From Ferrovibrio sp036381655 (GTDB taxonomy: Bacteria; Pseudomonadota; Alphaproteobacteria; Ferrovibrionales; Ferrovibrionaceae), in NCBI RefSeq assembly GCF_036381655.1, contig NZ_DASVCJ010000006.1, positions 204,019-268,018 of the forward strand: a stretch of DNA of 64,000 bases, given 5' to 3'. This document shows positions 20,897 to 28,358 of the stretch, one piece after another. Position 1 is the stretch's first letter; the number at the start of each line of letters is the position of its first letter. The notes under the pieces were generated by a model that saw only the letters and a list, made by a program, of their open reading frames with translations, made no database searches and was not told where the DNA came from. Position numbers and translations under genes: made by a program.

Positions 20897-21323
20897 GGAT
20901 TTCACACCCCTGGTCGGCGGCGCCTCGGCTTCCAGCCAAGGCGCCATAAATCTGCAGTTTCGTATCATGCGCCGGTCCAGCCAAAGGCGGGACCGGCAAG
21001 AGGCACTACTTAACGCCCCCCTTTAACGCTGTCCAGCGAGCCGCAAAGGCAGGTTCCACGGCTAAACTCTTGATCTGCATAACCAAGCTCCCGTCGCTTC
21101 GGTCTTATTGCGAGCCAATTGCAGCCCATTCGATGCCAATTGCACGCCAATTCGATACCCGTTCGGCGCCAATCGCGGACCAAGGCCGGCCCATGGGACG
21201 CCAGGAGCAGGCCACTCGACTGCCGGTTTCCTCCGATGGCCTGACCAAAAGCCCGGACGAACCGGCAGCTCCGACTTGCGGCGGCACTTCACTTTCAGAA
21301 CATATAAAGCACATTGTTTTGGG
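20897..21323. other. Upstream region of alaS up to the IS element
   Basis: About 430 bp with no supportable gene; short frames on both strands lack family features. It should contain the alaS promoter. It holds one curious stretch, a run of degenerate AATTGGC-like units (separate entry), and otherwise nothing recognised. Confidence 0.5.
21107..21176. repeat. Degenerate ~11-bp phased repeats (CNAATKGGCNTG-like)
   Basis: Read on the minus strand, five to six imperfect units follow one another at 10-12 bp: CGAACGGGTAT, CGAATTGGCGTG, CAATTGGCAT, CGAATGGGCTG, CAATTGGCTCG, CAATAAG. The spacing is near one turn of DNA. No known binding site is recognised. Confidence 0.5.
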
Positions 21324-21331
21324 ATTTTAGT
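21324..21331. repeat. Left target-site duplication of the IS element
   Basis: ATTTTAGT directly abuts the left terminal repeat and is matched by an identical 8-mer at 23228-23235. Identity extends to GGGATTTTAGT if the three preceding Gs are counted. Eight bases is the duplication size expected for IS1595-type elements. Confidence 0.8.
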
Positions 21332-21356
21332 GGCAATTATATACTTACCACCACAA
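21332..21356 (+). repeat. Left terminal inverted repeat of the IS
   Basis: 25 bp; shares CAATTATATACTT and CACCACAA with the right repeat, differing at the first two bases and at two central ones. Confidence 0.8.
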
Positions 21357-21370
21357 GGCCGAGCGCTAGT

Positions 21371-21568
21371 ATGAGCCCCGACAGGCCGGCGACAACTGAG
21401 GAAGAGATTGAGATTACCCCTGCGATGATTGAGGCGGGGCTTTCCGCTTGCCTTGCTTGGGCTGTACCTGGGTCGTTTTCTGAGGCACCGGAAGCGGTTT
21501 ATCGTGCCATGGAAAGTGCTCGTCGAGCAGCCAATTCGAGTTCTGGAGCCGGTACTGCTGCATCCTGA
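21371..21568 (+). CDS. Small IS passenger protein, 65 residues
   Basis: Starts at ATG 21371, 15 bp inside the left IS end. The sequence EEEIEITPAMIEAGLSACLA then PEAVYRAMESARRAA resembles small phage- and transposon-associated proteins with an E-I-T-P-x-M-I-E-A-G motif and a V-Y-R-A-M helix; function unknown. The final 155 bp overlap the end of the 199-residue gene on the opposite strand. Either both are real and overlap tail to tail, or the last third of one is non-coding. The motif makes me favour a real gene. Confidence 0.5.
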   Translation: MSPDRPATTEEEIEITPAMIEAGLSACLAWAVPGSFSEAPEAVYRAMESARRAANSSSGAGTAAS

Positions 21569-22013
21569 ACCGGACGGCTATACTCAGACCGGAATACCAG
21601 TTTAGCCATTCAATCGAAACTTCAGTTGGCCCTTGCGGTTTGAAAGCTGTTTCGGCGCGGAAGATGCCAACAGTCTTGTGTATTGGTGAGTACCAGACCT
21701 GCTCATCGTGTATCACTCGGTTGCGGTAATCAGCTATACGCACGAATTCGTGCGCCAGCTTGATGAGCTTCTTTTTGTCCGCTTCTAGAGTGACGTTGGT
21801 TTCTACCAGTCTTTCGAGTAGCGTTGCTCGCGGGACGTAATACGGGATTGCCGCTGTGACGGCTCTACCGGATTGCTCGGAAAGACCTGCGATATGCCAT
21901 ATGAGATGGTTCATCTCCGTCTCCATGGCGCTGAAATACACGATGAACTCGCCAAGGTGAGGGGCGAATTCTTTTGGGAAGATCGTTCCCACGAAATAGT
22001 CAGGGGGTTCCAT
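21414..22013 (-). CDS. IS passenger protein with HEPN-type RNxxxH motif
   Basis: A 199-residue protein from ATG 22013 (MEPPDYFVGTIFPKEFAPHL). It is predicted mostly helical up to about residue 105: HLGEFIVYFSAMETEMNHLI, LLERLVETNVTLEADKKKLI, then KLAHEFVRIADYRNRVIHDE. RNRVIH at 97-102 fits the RNxxxH active-site motif of HEPN ribonucleases, placed at the end of a long helix as in that fold. The C-terminal 50 residues are polar and end in a Lys/Pro/Gln-rich tail. The frame extends 44 codons upstream without similarity. Lies 220 bp downstream of the transposase stop inside the IS. Function unknown; a toxin- or defence-type RNase is one possibility, a non-catalytic HEPN another. Confidence 0.7.
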   Translation of the reverse strand: MEPPDYFVGTIFPKEFAPHLGEFIVYFSAMETEMNHLIWHIAGLSEQSGRAVTAAIPYYVPRATLLERLVETNVTLEADKKKLIKLAHEFVRIADYRNRVIHDEQVWYSPIHKTVGIFRAETAFKPQGPTEVSIEWLNWYSGLSIAVRFRMQQYRLQNSNWLLDEHFPWHDKPLPVPQKTTQVQPKQGKRKAPPQSSQG

Positions 22014-22232
22014 GGCGAATCCGAAGAATAATGACAGGTACAGCGAGGACGAAGCGGCGCGCCGGTTTGATAAAGCGTTGCGCGGTGCGCTATCGACTCC
22101 CCCAAAGCCGCTAAAGGATATCCCTAAGCAGGGAGAAAAGCCCAAGCGAAAAAGGAAGCCCGTTAAGGCTTCCTCTTAAGCTGCTTCACATACTTGCGTA
22201 TGAACCAAGCCCGCATGGTCAGCGGGAGGGGT

Positions 22233-23165
22233 TTAGTTAGGCTGTCGATACGTCAGCCGCTTGCCTTCCGCGCCTTTGACGGCAAGGGCTGCCCGTTCCC
22301 CATCGGTTACAAAGCGGGCGTTGTAGCGGAAATCAAACTCCGCCAGATAGCGATGCAGATGCTTCTCGCTGCAATGCTGGTAAACACCACGCATGCCGCG
22401 CTTAAAGATCGAGAAGTAGCCTTCAACGCTGTTGGTATGCACGTCACCACGAGCATATTCCTTGGCGGAATGGATCACGGTTTCATGCGAGGCAAAGGAC
22501 TTGCCGGGCGTGATGTAGAGGCGGCTTTCGTCCGTCATCAAACGGGTTTCGCGGTCGATATTCTCGTTCACGATCTTGGTCACGGTATGCAGATCGGCAC
22601 GCGGAACATGGAACGAGCGAACGCTGCCGCCACGCTCCACGAGCGAGATAATGGCGCGCTTGTTTGACGGGCCGGACTTACCGCCCTTGGTGTACGGGCC
22701 CTTGCGCGGATCACGCGGCTTCGGGTTCTCGACTTCGCCAAAGTAGGTTTCGTCGGCTTCAACGATTTTGCCATTGCCACCAAGCGGCGGAAGGTCTAAA
22801 CCGCCCGCCCGCATAGCTTCACGGATGCGGTGGTGCATGAACCACGCAGTCTTGTAAGTGACGCCCAGCATCCGGTGGAGCTGGTGGGCTGACATGCCCT
22901 TCTTGCTGGACGAAACGAGGTAGAAGCCCAACAGCCACTTATTCAGTTTGATGTGGCTGCTTTCCATCACGGTGCCAGTCGTAACCGTGAAGTCCTTCCG
23001 GCAAGCCGGATTGCCACAGCGGTAACGCCCCTCCCGCTTGGTGGCATACCGGCGCTCAGTCTCGCCGCAATGACCGCAGACCGGGCCGTTCGGCCAACGG
23101 ATGCCCTCGACAACCGCCCGGGCGGCGGTTTCGTCGGTAAACATTGGGTCGGTGATCTTGGTCAT
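22233..23165 (-). CDS. IS1595-family transposase (ISXO2-like DDE domain)
   Basis: A 310-residue transposase. An N-terminal zinc ribbon has C30-x2-C33 (CGHC) and C50-x4-C55, followed by a helix-turn-helix (MSAHQLHRMLGVTYKTAWFM). The ISXO2-type catalytic core has the first Asp in KIVEADETYFGEVENP (138), the second in LMTDESRLY (212) and the Asn/Glu region VHTNSVEGYFSIFKRG (245-248). All key residues appear intact, so the element may still move. The start codon lies 38 bp inside the right terminal repeat. Confidence 0.93.
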   Translation of the reverse strand: MTKITDPMFTDETAARAVVEGIRWPNGPVCGHCGETERRYATKREGRYRCGNPACRKDFTVTTGTVMESSHIKLNKWLLGFYLVSSSKKGMSAHQLHRMLGVTYKTAWFMHHRIREAMRAGGLDLPPLGGNGKIVEADETYFGEVENPKPRDPRKGPYTKGGKSGPSNKRAIISLVERGGSVRSFHVPRADLHTVTKIVNENIDRETRLMTDESRLYITPGKSFASHETVIHSAKEYARGDVHTNSVEGYFSIFKRGMRGVYQHCSEKHLHRYLAEFDFRYNARFVTDGERAALAVKGAEGKRLTYRQPN

Positions 23166-23202
23166 GGTCGGCTCCTGTTGCCGCCCATACTACCCGGTGG
23201 GT

Positions 23203-23227
23203 TTGTGGTGTCAAGTATATAATTGGG
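23203..23227 (-). repeat. Right terminal inverted repeat of the IS
   Basis: 25 bp, complementary to 21332-21356 at 21 positions; the outermost two bases differ (GG on the left, CC here when read inward). Confidence 0.8.
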
Positions 23228-23235
23228 ATTTTAGT
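23228..23235. repeat. Right target-site duplication of the IS element
   Basis: ATTTTAGT, identical to 21324-21331, directly after the right terminal repeat. Confidence 0.8.
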
Positions 23236-23315
23236 CAATATATCTTTTTATGTTCCATGGGAGCCCGATGATGTCTCTCCTGCCCCAGGCTCGCGCGCGA
23301 TGCAGACGCCTCCTC

Positions 23316-23396
23316 CGTCGCTCCCGCGCAAGCGGGAGCCCAGGGATAAAGGCTCAGGCCGATGGCCCCTGGATGCCCGCATTCGCGGGCATGGCG
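23316..23396. repeat. Paired REP-like palindromic element, copy 2
   Basis: Starts CGTCGCTCCCGCGCAAGCGG and ends with the hairpin TGCCCGCATTCGCGGGCA then TGGCGA. The first 27 bases match copy 1 (18140-18223) except for one base in the loop; the second half is diverged in sequence but keeps the inverted hairpin. Confidence 0.8.
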
Positions 23397-23450
23397 AAAA
23401 AGAGTTCGATCGTTTCTGTTTAGAGCGCCATCGGCATTCTTAATGGCGCC

Positions 23451-23487
23451 AAAAAAAGACCCCGGCATCGAGTTCCGATGCCGGGGT
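23451..23487 (-). terminator. Intrinsic terminator of recA
   Basis: On the minus strand ACCCCGGCATCG (23476-23487 read inward) pairs across an AGTTC-type loop with 23459-23470, followed by seven Ts (23451-23457). It lies 58 bp past the recA stop. A further hairpin, GCGCCAT/ATGGCGC, follows at 23425-23449. Confidence 0.9.
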
Positions 23488-23544
23488 TCCCATGGAGGAG
23501 AGAACTCATAGGCCGCCAGATAGCGGCCAGAGGGGAAAAGGCAA

Positions 23545-24621
23545 TCAGTCGTCCCCCGCCTCGTCTTCGGCGCCCTCGGCGCCGGCATCGATGGCGGCCG
23601 CCACGATCCCGGCATTGGCCTTGATCGCGGCTTCGATCTTGTTGGCAACCTCCGGATTTTCCTTCAGAAATTGCTTGGCGGCCTCGCGGCCCTGGCCGAT
23701 CCGCTGGCTGTCGAAGGAAAACCAGGAGCCGGACTTTTCGACCACATTGGCCTTCACGCCGAGGTCGATCAGTTCGCCGGTCTTGGAGATGCCCTCGCCA
23801 TACATGATGTCGAAATCGACCACCTTGAAGGGCGGCGCGACCTTGTTCTTGACCACCTTCACCCGGGTCTGGTTGCCGACCACCTCGTCGCGCACCTTGA
23901 TGGAGCCGACGCGGCGGATATCGAGGCGGACAGAGGCATAGAATTTCAGCGCGTTGCCGCCGGTGGTGGTCTCCGGGTTGCCGAACATCACGCCGATCTT
24001 CATGCGGATCTGGTTGATGAAGATCACCATCGTGTTCGACTTGGAGATCGAGGCGGTCAGCTTGCGCAGGGCCTGGCTCATCAGCCTGGCCTGCAGGCCG
24101 ACATGGGTGTCGCCCATCTCGCCTTCCAATTCCGCCTGCGGCACCAGGGCCGCGACCGAGTCGACGACCAGCACGTCGATCGCGCCCGAACGCACCAGCG
24201 TGTCGGCGATCTCCAGCGCCTGCTCGCCGGTATCGGGCTGCGAGATCAGCAATTCCCCGACATTGACGCCCAGCTTGCGGGCGTAGGCCGGATCCAGCGC
24301 ATGCTCGGCATCGATGAAGGCGCAGGTGCCGCCCTTCTTCTGCGACTCCGCCACCGCATGCAGCGCGATGGTGGTCTTGCCCGAGCTTTCCGGGCCGTAG
24401 ATCTCGATGATGCGCCCGCGCGGCAGGCCGCCGATGCCGAGCGCGATATCCAGGCCAAGCGAGCCGGTGGAGATCGCCTCGATCTCGACACTCTGGCGCG
24501 CGCCAAGCTTCATGACGGAGCCCTTGCCGAAAGTACGCTCGATCTGCGAGAGCGCCGCTTCCAGGGCTTTACTCTTGTCCATGCTGTCCTTTTCCACGAC
24601 GCGAAGATTGGGGGTCGACAT
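23545..24621 (-). CDS. recA: Recombinase RecA
   Basis: Strand-exchange ATPase of homologous recombination and co-protease of the SOS response. 358 residues. MDKSKALEAALSQIERTFGK starts the conserved part, Walker A is GPESSGKT (76-83), Walker B is VLVVDSVAAL, and loops L1/L2 are visible in GEMGDTHVGLQARLMSQALR and NPETTTGGNALKFYASVRLD. The C-terminal tail is acidic (EGAEDEAGDD), as usual. A single gene with its own terminator; two near-match SOS boxes lie upstream. Confidence 0.98.
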   Translation of the reverse strand: MSTPNLRVVEKDSMDKSKALEAALSQIERTFGKGSVMKLGARQSVEIEAISTGSLGLDIALGIGGLPRGRIIEIYGPESSGKTTIALHAVAESQKKGGTCAFIDAEHALDPAYARKLGVNVGELLISQPDTGEQALEIADTLVRSGAIDVLVVDSVAALVPQAELEGEMGDTHVGLQARLMSQALRKLTASISKSNTMVIFINQIRMKIGVMFGNPETTTGGNALKFYASVRLDIRRVGSIKVRDEVVGNQTRVKVVKNKVAPPFKVVDFDIMYGEGISKTGELIDLGVKANVVEKSGSWFSFDSQRIGQGREAAKQFLKENPEVANKIEAAIKANAGIVAAAIDAGAEGAEDEAGDD

Positions 24622-24683
24622 AGCGGCTGCATCCTTTCATGGGGACCGGGGAATTGCAACGATACGCGGTTCTGACCCTATAT

Positions 24684-24766
24684 GTTCGGTTAAAGTTGCC
24701 ATTGTCCAGCGAAATCGACAAATCCTCGTTTTCGCTGGATATTTTCTGATTGTTCCCTGCATGTAC
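24684..24766. promoter_or_regulatory. Candidate alphaproteobacterial SOS (LexA) boxes upstream of recA
   Basis: The alphaproteobacterial LexA site is GTTC-N7-GTTC. Two one-mismatch versions occur: GTTC-GGTTAAA-GTTG at 24684-24698, about 63 bp before the recA start, and GTTC-CCTGCAT-GTAC at 24752-24766. The nearer one is the better placed. The rest of the 315-bp gap between recA and cckA (24622-24936) shows no gene. Confidence 0.4.
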
Positions 24767-24936
24767 AGCACCTGGACGGAAATGTTCCGCTTTTACGGGC
24801 CGGGCTCGCCGCCCTCGAATCCGGACCCAGACCGTACAATTGGAAGTCGATAGGAATGGCCTGAAAAGGGCGATTTTCCCGTTGCGGGAGTAATGCGGGC
24901 GGCCGCACGCCCCGCCGGCAGCTCATAACGCGCCCG

Positions 24937-27249
24937 CTAGGTCCCCATTACGTCCTTCACCTTCCCGGCCAACTGGCTGAGCGAGAAAGGCTTGGGCAGG
25001 AAGTTCACATGCGGAGACTTGGCAAGGTTGTTGCGCAGGCTGTCTTCCGCATAGCCCGAGATGAACAGCACCTTGAGCGCGGCGCGCCGCCGGCGCAGCT
25101 CCGCCGCCAGACTCGGGCCGTCCAGATTCGGCATCACGACATCGGAGATCAGCAGCTCGACGCGGTCGAGCTGCTCGGCCGGCAGGGCGAGCGCCTGTTC
25201 GCCGGACGCCGCCTCGATCACGGTATAGCCTTTGTTGCGCAGGGCGCGCGCCGCGAAGCTGCGCACCGCATCCTCGTCTTCCACCAGCAGCACCAGTCCC
25301 TGCCCGGTCAGGTCCTGGCTGACATGGCGCGCATCGTCGCGCGCGGCGGCAAGCTCGGCGGCGCTCGGCCGGTGCCGCGGCAGGAAGATGCGGAAGCAGG
25401 CGCCGCTGCCCTCCTCGCTTTCCACCTGAATGAAGCCGCCGGTCTGCTTGATGATGCCGTAGACGGTGGACAGGCCCAGGCCCGTGCCGGCGCCGACCGC
25501 CTTGGTGGTGAAGAACGGATCGAAAATCTTGCCGATGTTTTCCGGCGCGATGCCGTGGCCGTTATCGGCCACCTCGATCAGCACGTATTCGCCGGGCGGG
25601 ATGATTTCGGTGCCGCTCGGCATGGCCGTGTCAGTCTGCCAGTTGCTGGTGCGGATGCGCAGTTCGCCGCCCTCGCTCATCGCGTCGCGCGCATTGACCG
25701 CCAGATTGATGATGACCTGCTCGAGCTGGCCCTGGTCGACGCGGACCAGGCCGAGATCGCGGCCATGCGTCATCTTCAATGTGATCGTCTCGCCGATCAG
25801 CCGGCCGATCAGGTTGCGCAGGTCGGCCAGCACGTCGGTGACGTCCAGCACCTTGGGCACCAGGGTCTGCTGGCGCGAGAAAGCCAGCAGCTGGCGCACC
25901 AGATTGGCGGCGCGGCTGGCATTCTGCTTGATCTGCATGACGTCGGCGAAGGATTGATCGCCCGGCTGATGCCGCTGCAGCAGCAGGTCGCAAAAGCCGA
26001 TCATCGCCGTGAGCAGGTTGTTGAAGTCGTGCGCTATGCCGCCGGCAAGCTGGCCGACCGCCTGCATCTTCTGGCTTTGATGGAACTGGGTCTGCAGGTT
26101 GCGCTGCTCGGTCGTATCGACGAGATAGACCAGTTGCGGCGACTGGCCGTCGTCCCGCTCGGCCGCCGAGGCGGCGAAGACCTCGACGACGCGGTTGCGC
26201 GGACCGGCGAGATGGATCTCCAGCGGACGGTCGAAGGTCTTGCCGCGGCGCAGCGCGATGAGATGGCGGGTCAGCGCCAGGGCGTCCTCCTCGCGCACCA
26301 GCGCGGCCAGCCGCTCGCCCAGCCAGTCCTCGCGGCCGCAGAGCGCGGCAAAGGCGGCGTTGGCGTCGCGGATCGTGCCGGCGGCGTCCAGCACCAGGAT
26401 GCCGATCGGCGCCTGATCGAAGAAGCGGCGGAACTCGGCCTCCACCGGCCGCAGGGTGCCGCGCTGGCGCAGTTCGAGGCCGAGATCGTGCACCACGGCG
26501 CTGTAGCGCGCCGGCTGACCGTTCGGGGCCGGCACCATGGTCTGGCTGACCCCGACGAGGCGAAAGCCCGCGCCGGCCTCTCCCGCCGCGGATTGCGCCA
26601 GGGGCCTGAGCTTGGCCTCGCCGCCTTCCCAGTCCGGCGTCATCGCCTGGCCTTCGCGCGCCTGCGCATGCTGCAGCACGTCGGCCAGCATGACATTCTC
26701 GCCGACCAGATCCTCCGGCCGGCGGCCGGTCCAGGCCGCGAAAGTGCGGTTGGCGAACAGGAAGCGGCCATCGGGCGCCACGGAATAGAGGCCGACCGGC
26801 GCGTTGTCGATGAAGGCGGCCAATTCGTCGCGCTGCCGCCGCAGATCGTCGACTTCCCTGCCATCGGCCGGCAACGGCAGGACATCCCAGATTGTGCAGC
26901 GGCGCCGGGCGGGATGCGTCATGGCCGAAATGCGCAAGGTCAGCGTCTCGCCGCCGGCAGCGACCCGGACATCCTCATGCACGGCGCTCGTTCGAGCGGT
27001 GCCTGTACCCGAGGGCAGCATGTCCTGCAGGCGCCGGACGACCTCGGCATCGCCGCCGCCGGCACGGAGCAACTGCTCCAGAGCGGGAATGCCGCTGGCG
27101 CCCAGCCGGCCGGCAAGCGCCGCATAGGCGTCATTCGCCGCAACGACGGCGCCGGCCCGCATGACGAGGCGCGGAAACGGGCTCGCCGCCGCCAGCATCC
27201 GCTCCGGCCGGATCAGCCATCCGAGACGGTATCCTCCCAGCCGCGCCAT
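24937..27249 (-). CDS. cckA: Hybrid sensor histidine kinase CckA
   Basis: Cell-cycle kinase that passes phosphate through ChpT to CtrA. 770 residues: PAS domains at about 130-250 (DNAPVGLYSVAPDGRFLFAN) and 270-385 (FDQAPIGILVLDAAGTIRDA), HisKA with the phospho-His in LAGGIAHDFNNLLTAM, an ATPase domain (NLAVNARDAM, VADNGHGI, GTGLGLSTVYG), and a C-terminal receiver with the Asp in LLISDVVMPNLDG and Lys in FLPKPFS. No clear transmembrane pair is present at the N-terminus, unlike Caulobacter CckA; only short hydrophobic runs are seen. Begins 2 bp after the flhB stop, so it is transcribed with the flagellar export genes. Confidence 0.9.
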   Translation of the reverse strand: MARLGGYRLGWLIRPERMLAAASPFPRLVMRAGAVVAANDAYAALAGRLGASGIPALEQLLRAGGGDAEVVRRLQDMLPSGTGTARTSAVHEDVRVAAGGETLTLRISAMTHPARRRCTIWDVLPLPADGREVDDLRRQRDELAAFIDNAPVGLYSVAPDGRFLFANRTFAAWTGRRPEDLVGENVMLADVLQHAQAREGQAMTPDWEGGEAKLRPLAQSAAGEAGAGFRLVGVSQTMVPAPNGQPARYSAVVHDLGLELRQRGTLRPVEAEFRRFFDQAPIGILVLDAAGTIRDANAAFAALCGREDWLGERLAALVREEDALALTRHLIALRRGKTFDRPLEIHLAGPRNRVVEVFAASAAERDDGQSPQLVYLVDTTEQRNLQTQFHQSQKMQAVGQLAGGIAHDFNNLLTAMIGFCDLLLQRHQPGDQSFADVMQIKQNASRAANLVRQLLAFSRQQTLVPKVLDVTDVLADLRNLIGRLIGETITLKMTHGRDLGLVRVDQGQLEQVIINLAVNARDAMSEGGELRIRTSNWQTDTAMPSGTEIIPPGEYVLIEVADNGHGIAPENIGKIFDPFFTTKAVGAGTGLGLSTVYGIIKQTGGFIQVESEEGSGACFRIFLPRHRPSAAELAAARDDARHVSQDLTGQGLVLLVEDEDAVRSFAARALRNKGYTVIEAASGEQALALPAEQLDRVELLISDVVMPNLDGPSLAAELRRRRAALKVLFISGYAEDSLRNNLAKSPHVNFLPKPFSLSQLAGKVKDVMGT

Positions 27250-27251
27250 GG

Positions 27252-28349
27252 CTATTCGACCTCGGCCTCGGCCTCGTAACGCGCCTCCAGGCCGTCCTTC
27301 AGCCGCATCACATAGGAGATCACGCCGGCGACCGCGCGGTAATGCTCGATCGGAATCGGATCGTCGAGTTCGACCTTGTACAGCGCGCGCGCCAGCGGCG
27401 GGTTCTCGACAATCGGCACCTTATGCTCGGCGGCAATCTCGCGGATGCGCCGGGCCAGCAGGTCGGCACCCTTGGCGACCACGGTCGGCGCGCTCATCTT
27501 CTCGGCCTCGTATTTCAGCGCGACGGCAAAATGGGTCGGGTTGGTGACGACGACGCTGGCCTCGGGGACGGCGGCCATCATGCGCTTGCGCGAACGCTGC
27601 ATGCGGATCTGGCGCAGCCGCGCCTTGATCATCGGATCGCCTTCCGTCTCCTTGTGCTCGTCCTTGACCTCCTGTTTGGTCATGCGGAGGTTCTTCATGT
27701 AGCTGTAGCGCTGATAGAGATAGTCGGCTACGGCGACGACCATCATGATGCCGATCAGCGCGCCGAGCAGTTTCAGGATCGTACGCAGGATCAACGGGAT
27801 CATCACGACCAGATCGAGATCGACGAGCGTTTCCAGCGAATCGAGTTCCGGCCAGAGGATCGAGAACAGAACGATGCCGATGACGCTGATCTTGGTGAGG
27901 TTCTTGACGAACTCGACCGCGCCCGTCATCGAGAAGATGCGCTTGAAGCCGGCGATCGGCGACAGCTTCGAGATGTCGGGCTTCAGGCGCTCGGCGCTGA
28001 AATGTGGCGGGTTCTGCAGCACGTTGCCGGCCAGGCTGAAAACCACGAACAGCCCGATCACCGGCGACAGCACGATGCCGATATTGGCGAACAGGTCCGT
28101 CGCCAGTCTGGTGAGGTGAGCGGGATCGATCGGAATCTGCTCCGGCTGCTCGAAGAACACCCGCAGCGAACCGACCACGCCGCGCCCCAGCGAGCCGCCC
28201 AGCATCCACGCGGCGATCAGGGCCGCGAGGAACATGAACCAATGACCGATTTCCTGCGAGCGGGCGATATTGCCCTTGTCGCGCGCATCGGCCAGCCGTT
28301 TGCCGGAAGGGTCTTCTGTTTTGGATTCCGGATCGGCGTCTTCAGCCAT
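27252..28349 (-). CDS. flhB: Flagellar type III export protein FlhB
   Basis: Inner-membrane gatekeeper that switches export from rod/hook to filament substrates. 365 residues. The N-terminus SKTEDPSGKRLADARDKGNI is typical, followed by four helices (HWFMFLAALIAAWML, IVLSPVIGLFVVFSLA, IVLFSILWPEL, LLGALIGIMMVVAVADY), then the cytoplasmic domain with the self-cleaving NPTH in VVVTNPTHFAVALKYE and the end DPIPIEHYRAVAGVISYVMR. Last export gene in the order flgB-flgC-fliE-fliQ-fliR-flhB, with cckA directly behind. Confidence 0.97.
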   Translation of the reverse strand: MAEDADPESKTEDPSGKRLADARDKGNIARSQEIGHWFMFLAALIAAWMLGGSLGRGVVGSLRVFFEQPEQIPIDPAHLTRLATDLFANIGIVLSPVIGLFVVFSLAGNVLQNPPHFSAERLKPDISKLSPIAGFKRIFSMTGAVEFVKNLTKISVIGIVLFSILWPELDSLETLVDLDLVVMIPLILRTILKLLGALIGIMMVVAVADYLYQRYSYMKNLRMTKQEVKDEHKETEGDPMIKARLRQIRMQRSRKRMMAAVPEASVVVTNPTHFAVALKYEAEKMSAPTVVAKGADLLARRIREIAAEHKVPIVENPPLARALYKVELDDPIPIEHYRAVAGVISYVMRLKDGLEARYEAEAEVE

Positions 28350-28358
28350 ACGCCATCC

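Larger units (their letters stand above)
21332..23227. mobile_element. Complete IS1595-type insertion sequence with passenger genes (1,896 bp)
   Basis: Bounded by 25-bp terminal inverted repeats: GGCAATTATATACTTACCACCACAA (split as 21332-21351 and the last five bases to 21356) and its partner at 23203-23227, matching at 21 of 25 positions. An 8-bp direct repeat flanks it. It carries the transposase on the minus strand near the right end, a 199-residue gene in the same direction, and a 65-residue frame on the plus strand. G+C and codon use are lower than in alaS and recA. Inserted in the alaS-recA intergenic region, so no core gene is broken. Confidence 0.85.

Noticed and set aside
24670..24688. 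GTTC...GTTC pair considered as a LexA box
   Set aside because: The spacer is 11, not 7, bases.
25009..27279. 756-codon open frame on plus opposite cckA
   Set aside because: Antisense shadow; the minus strand encodes a complete kinase with all motifs.
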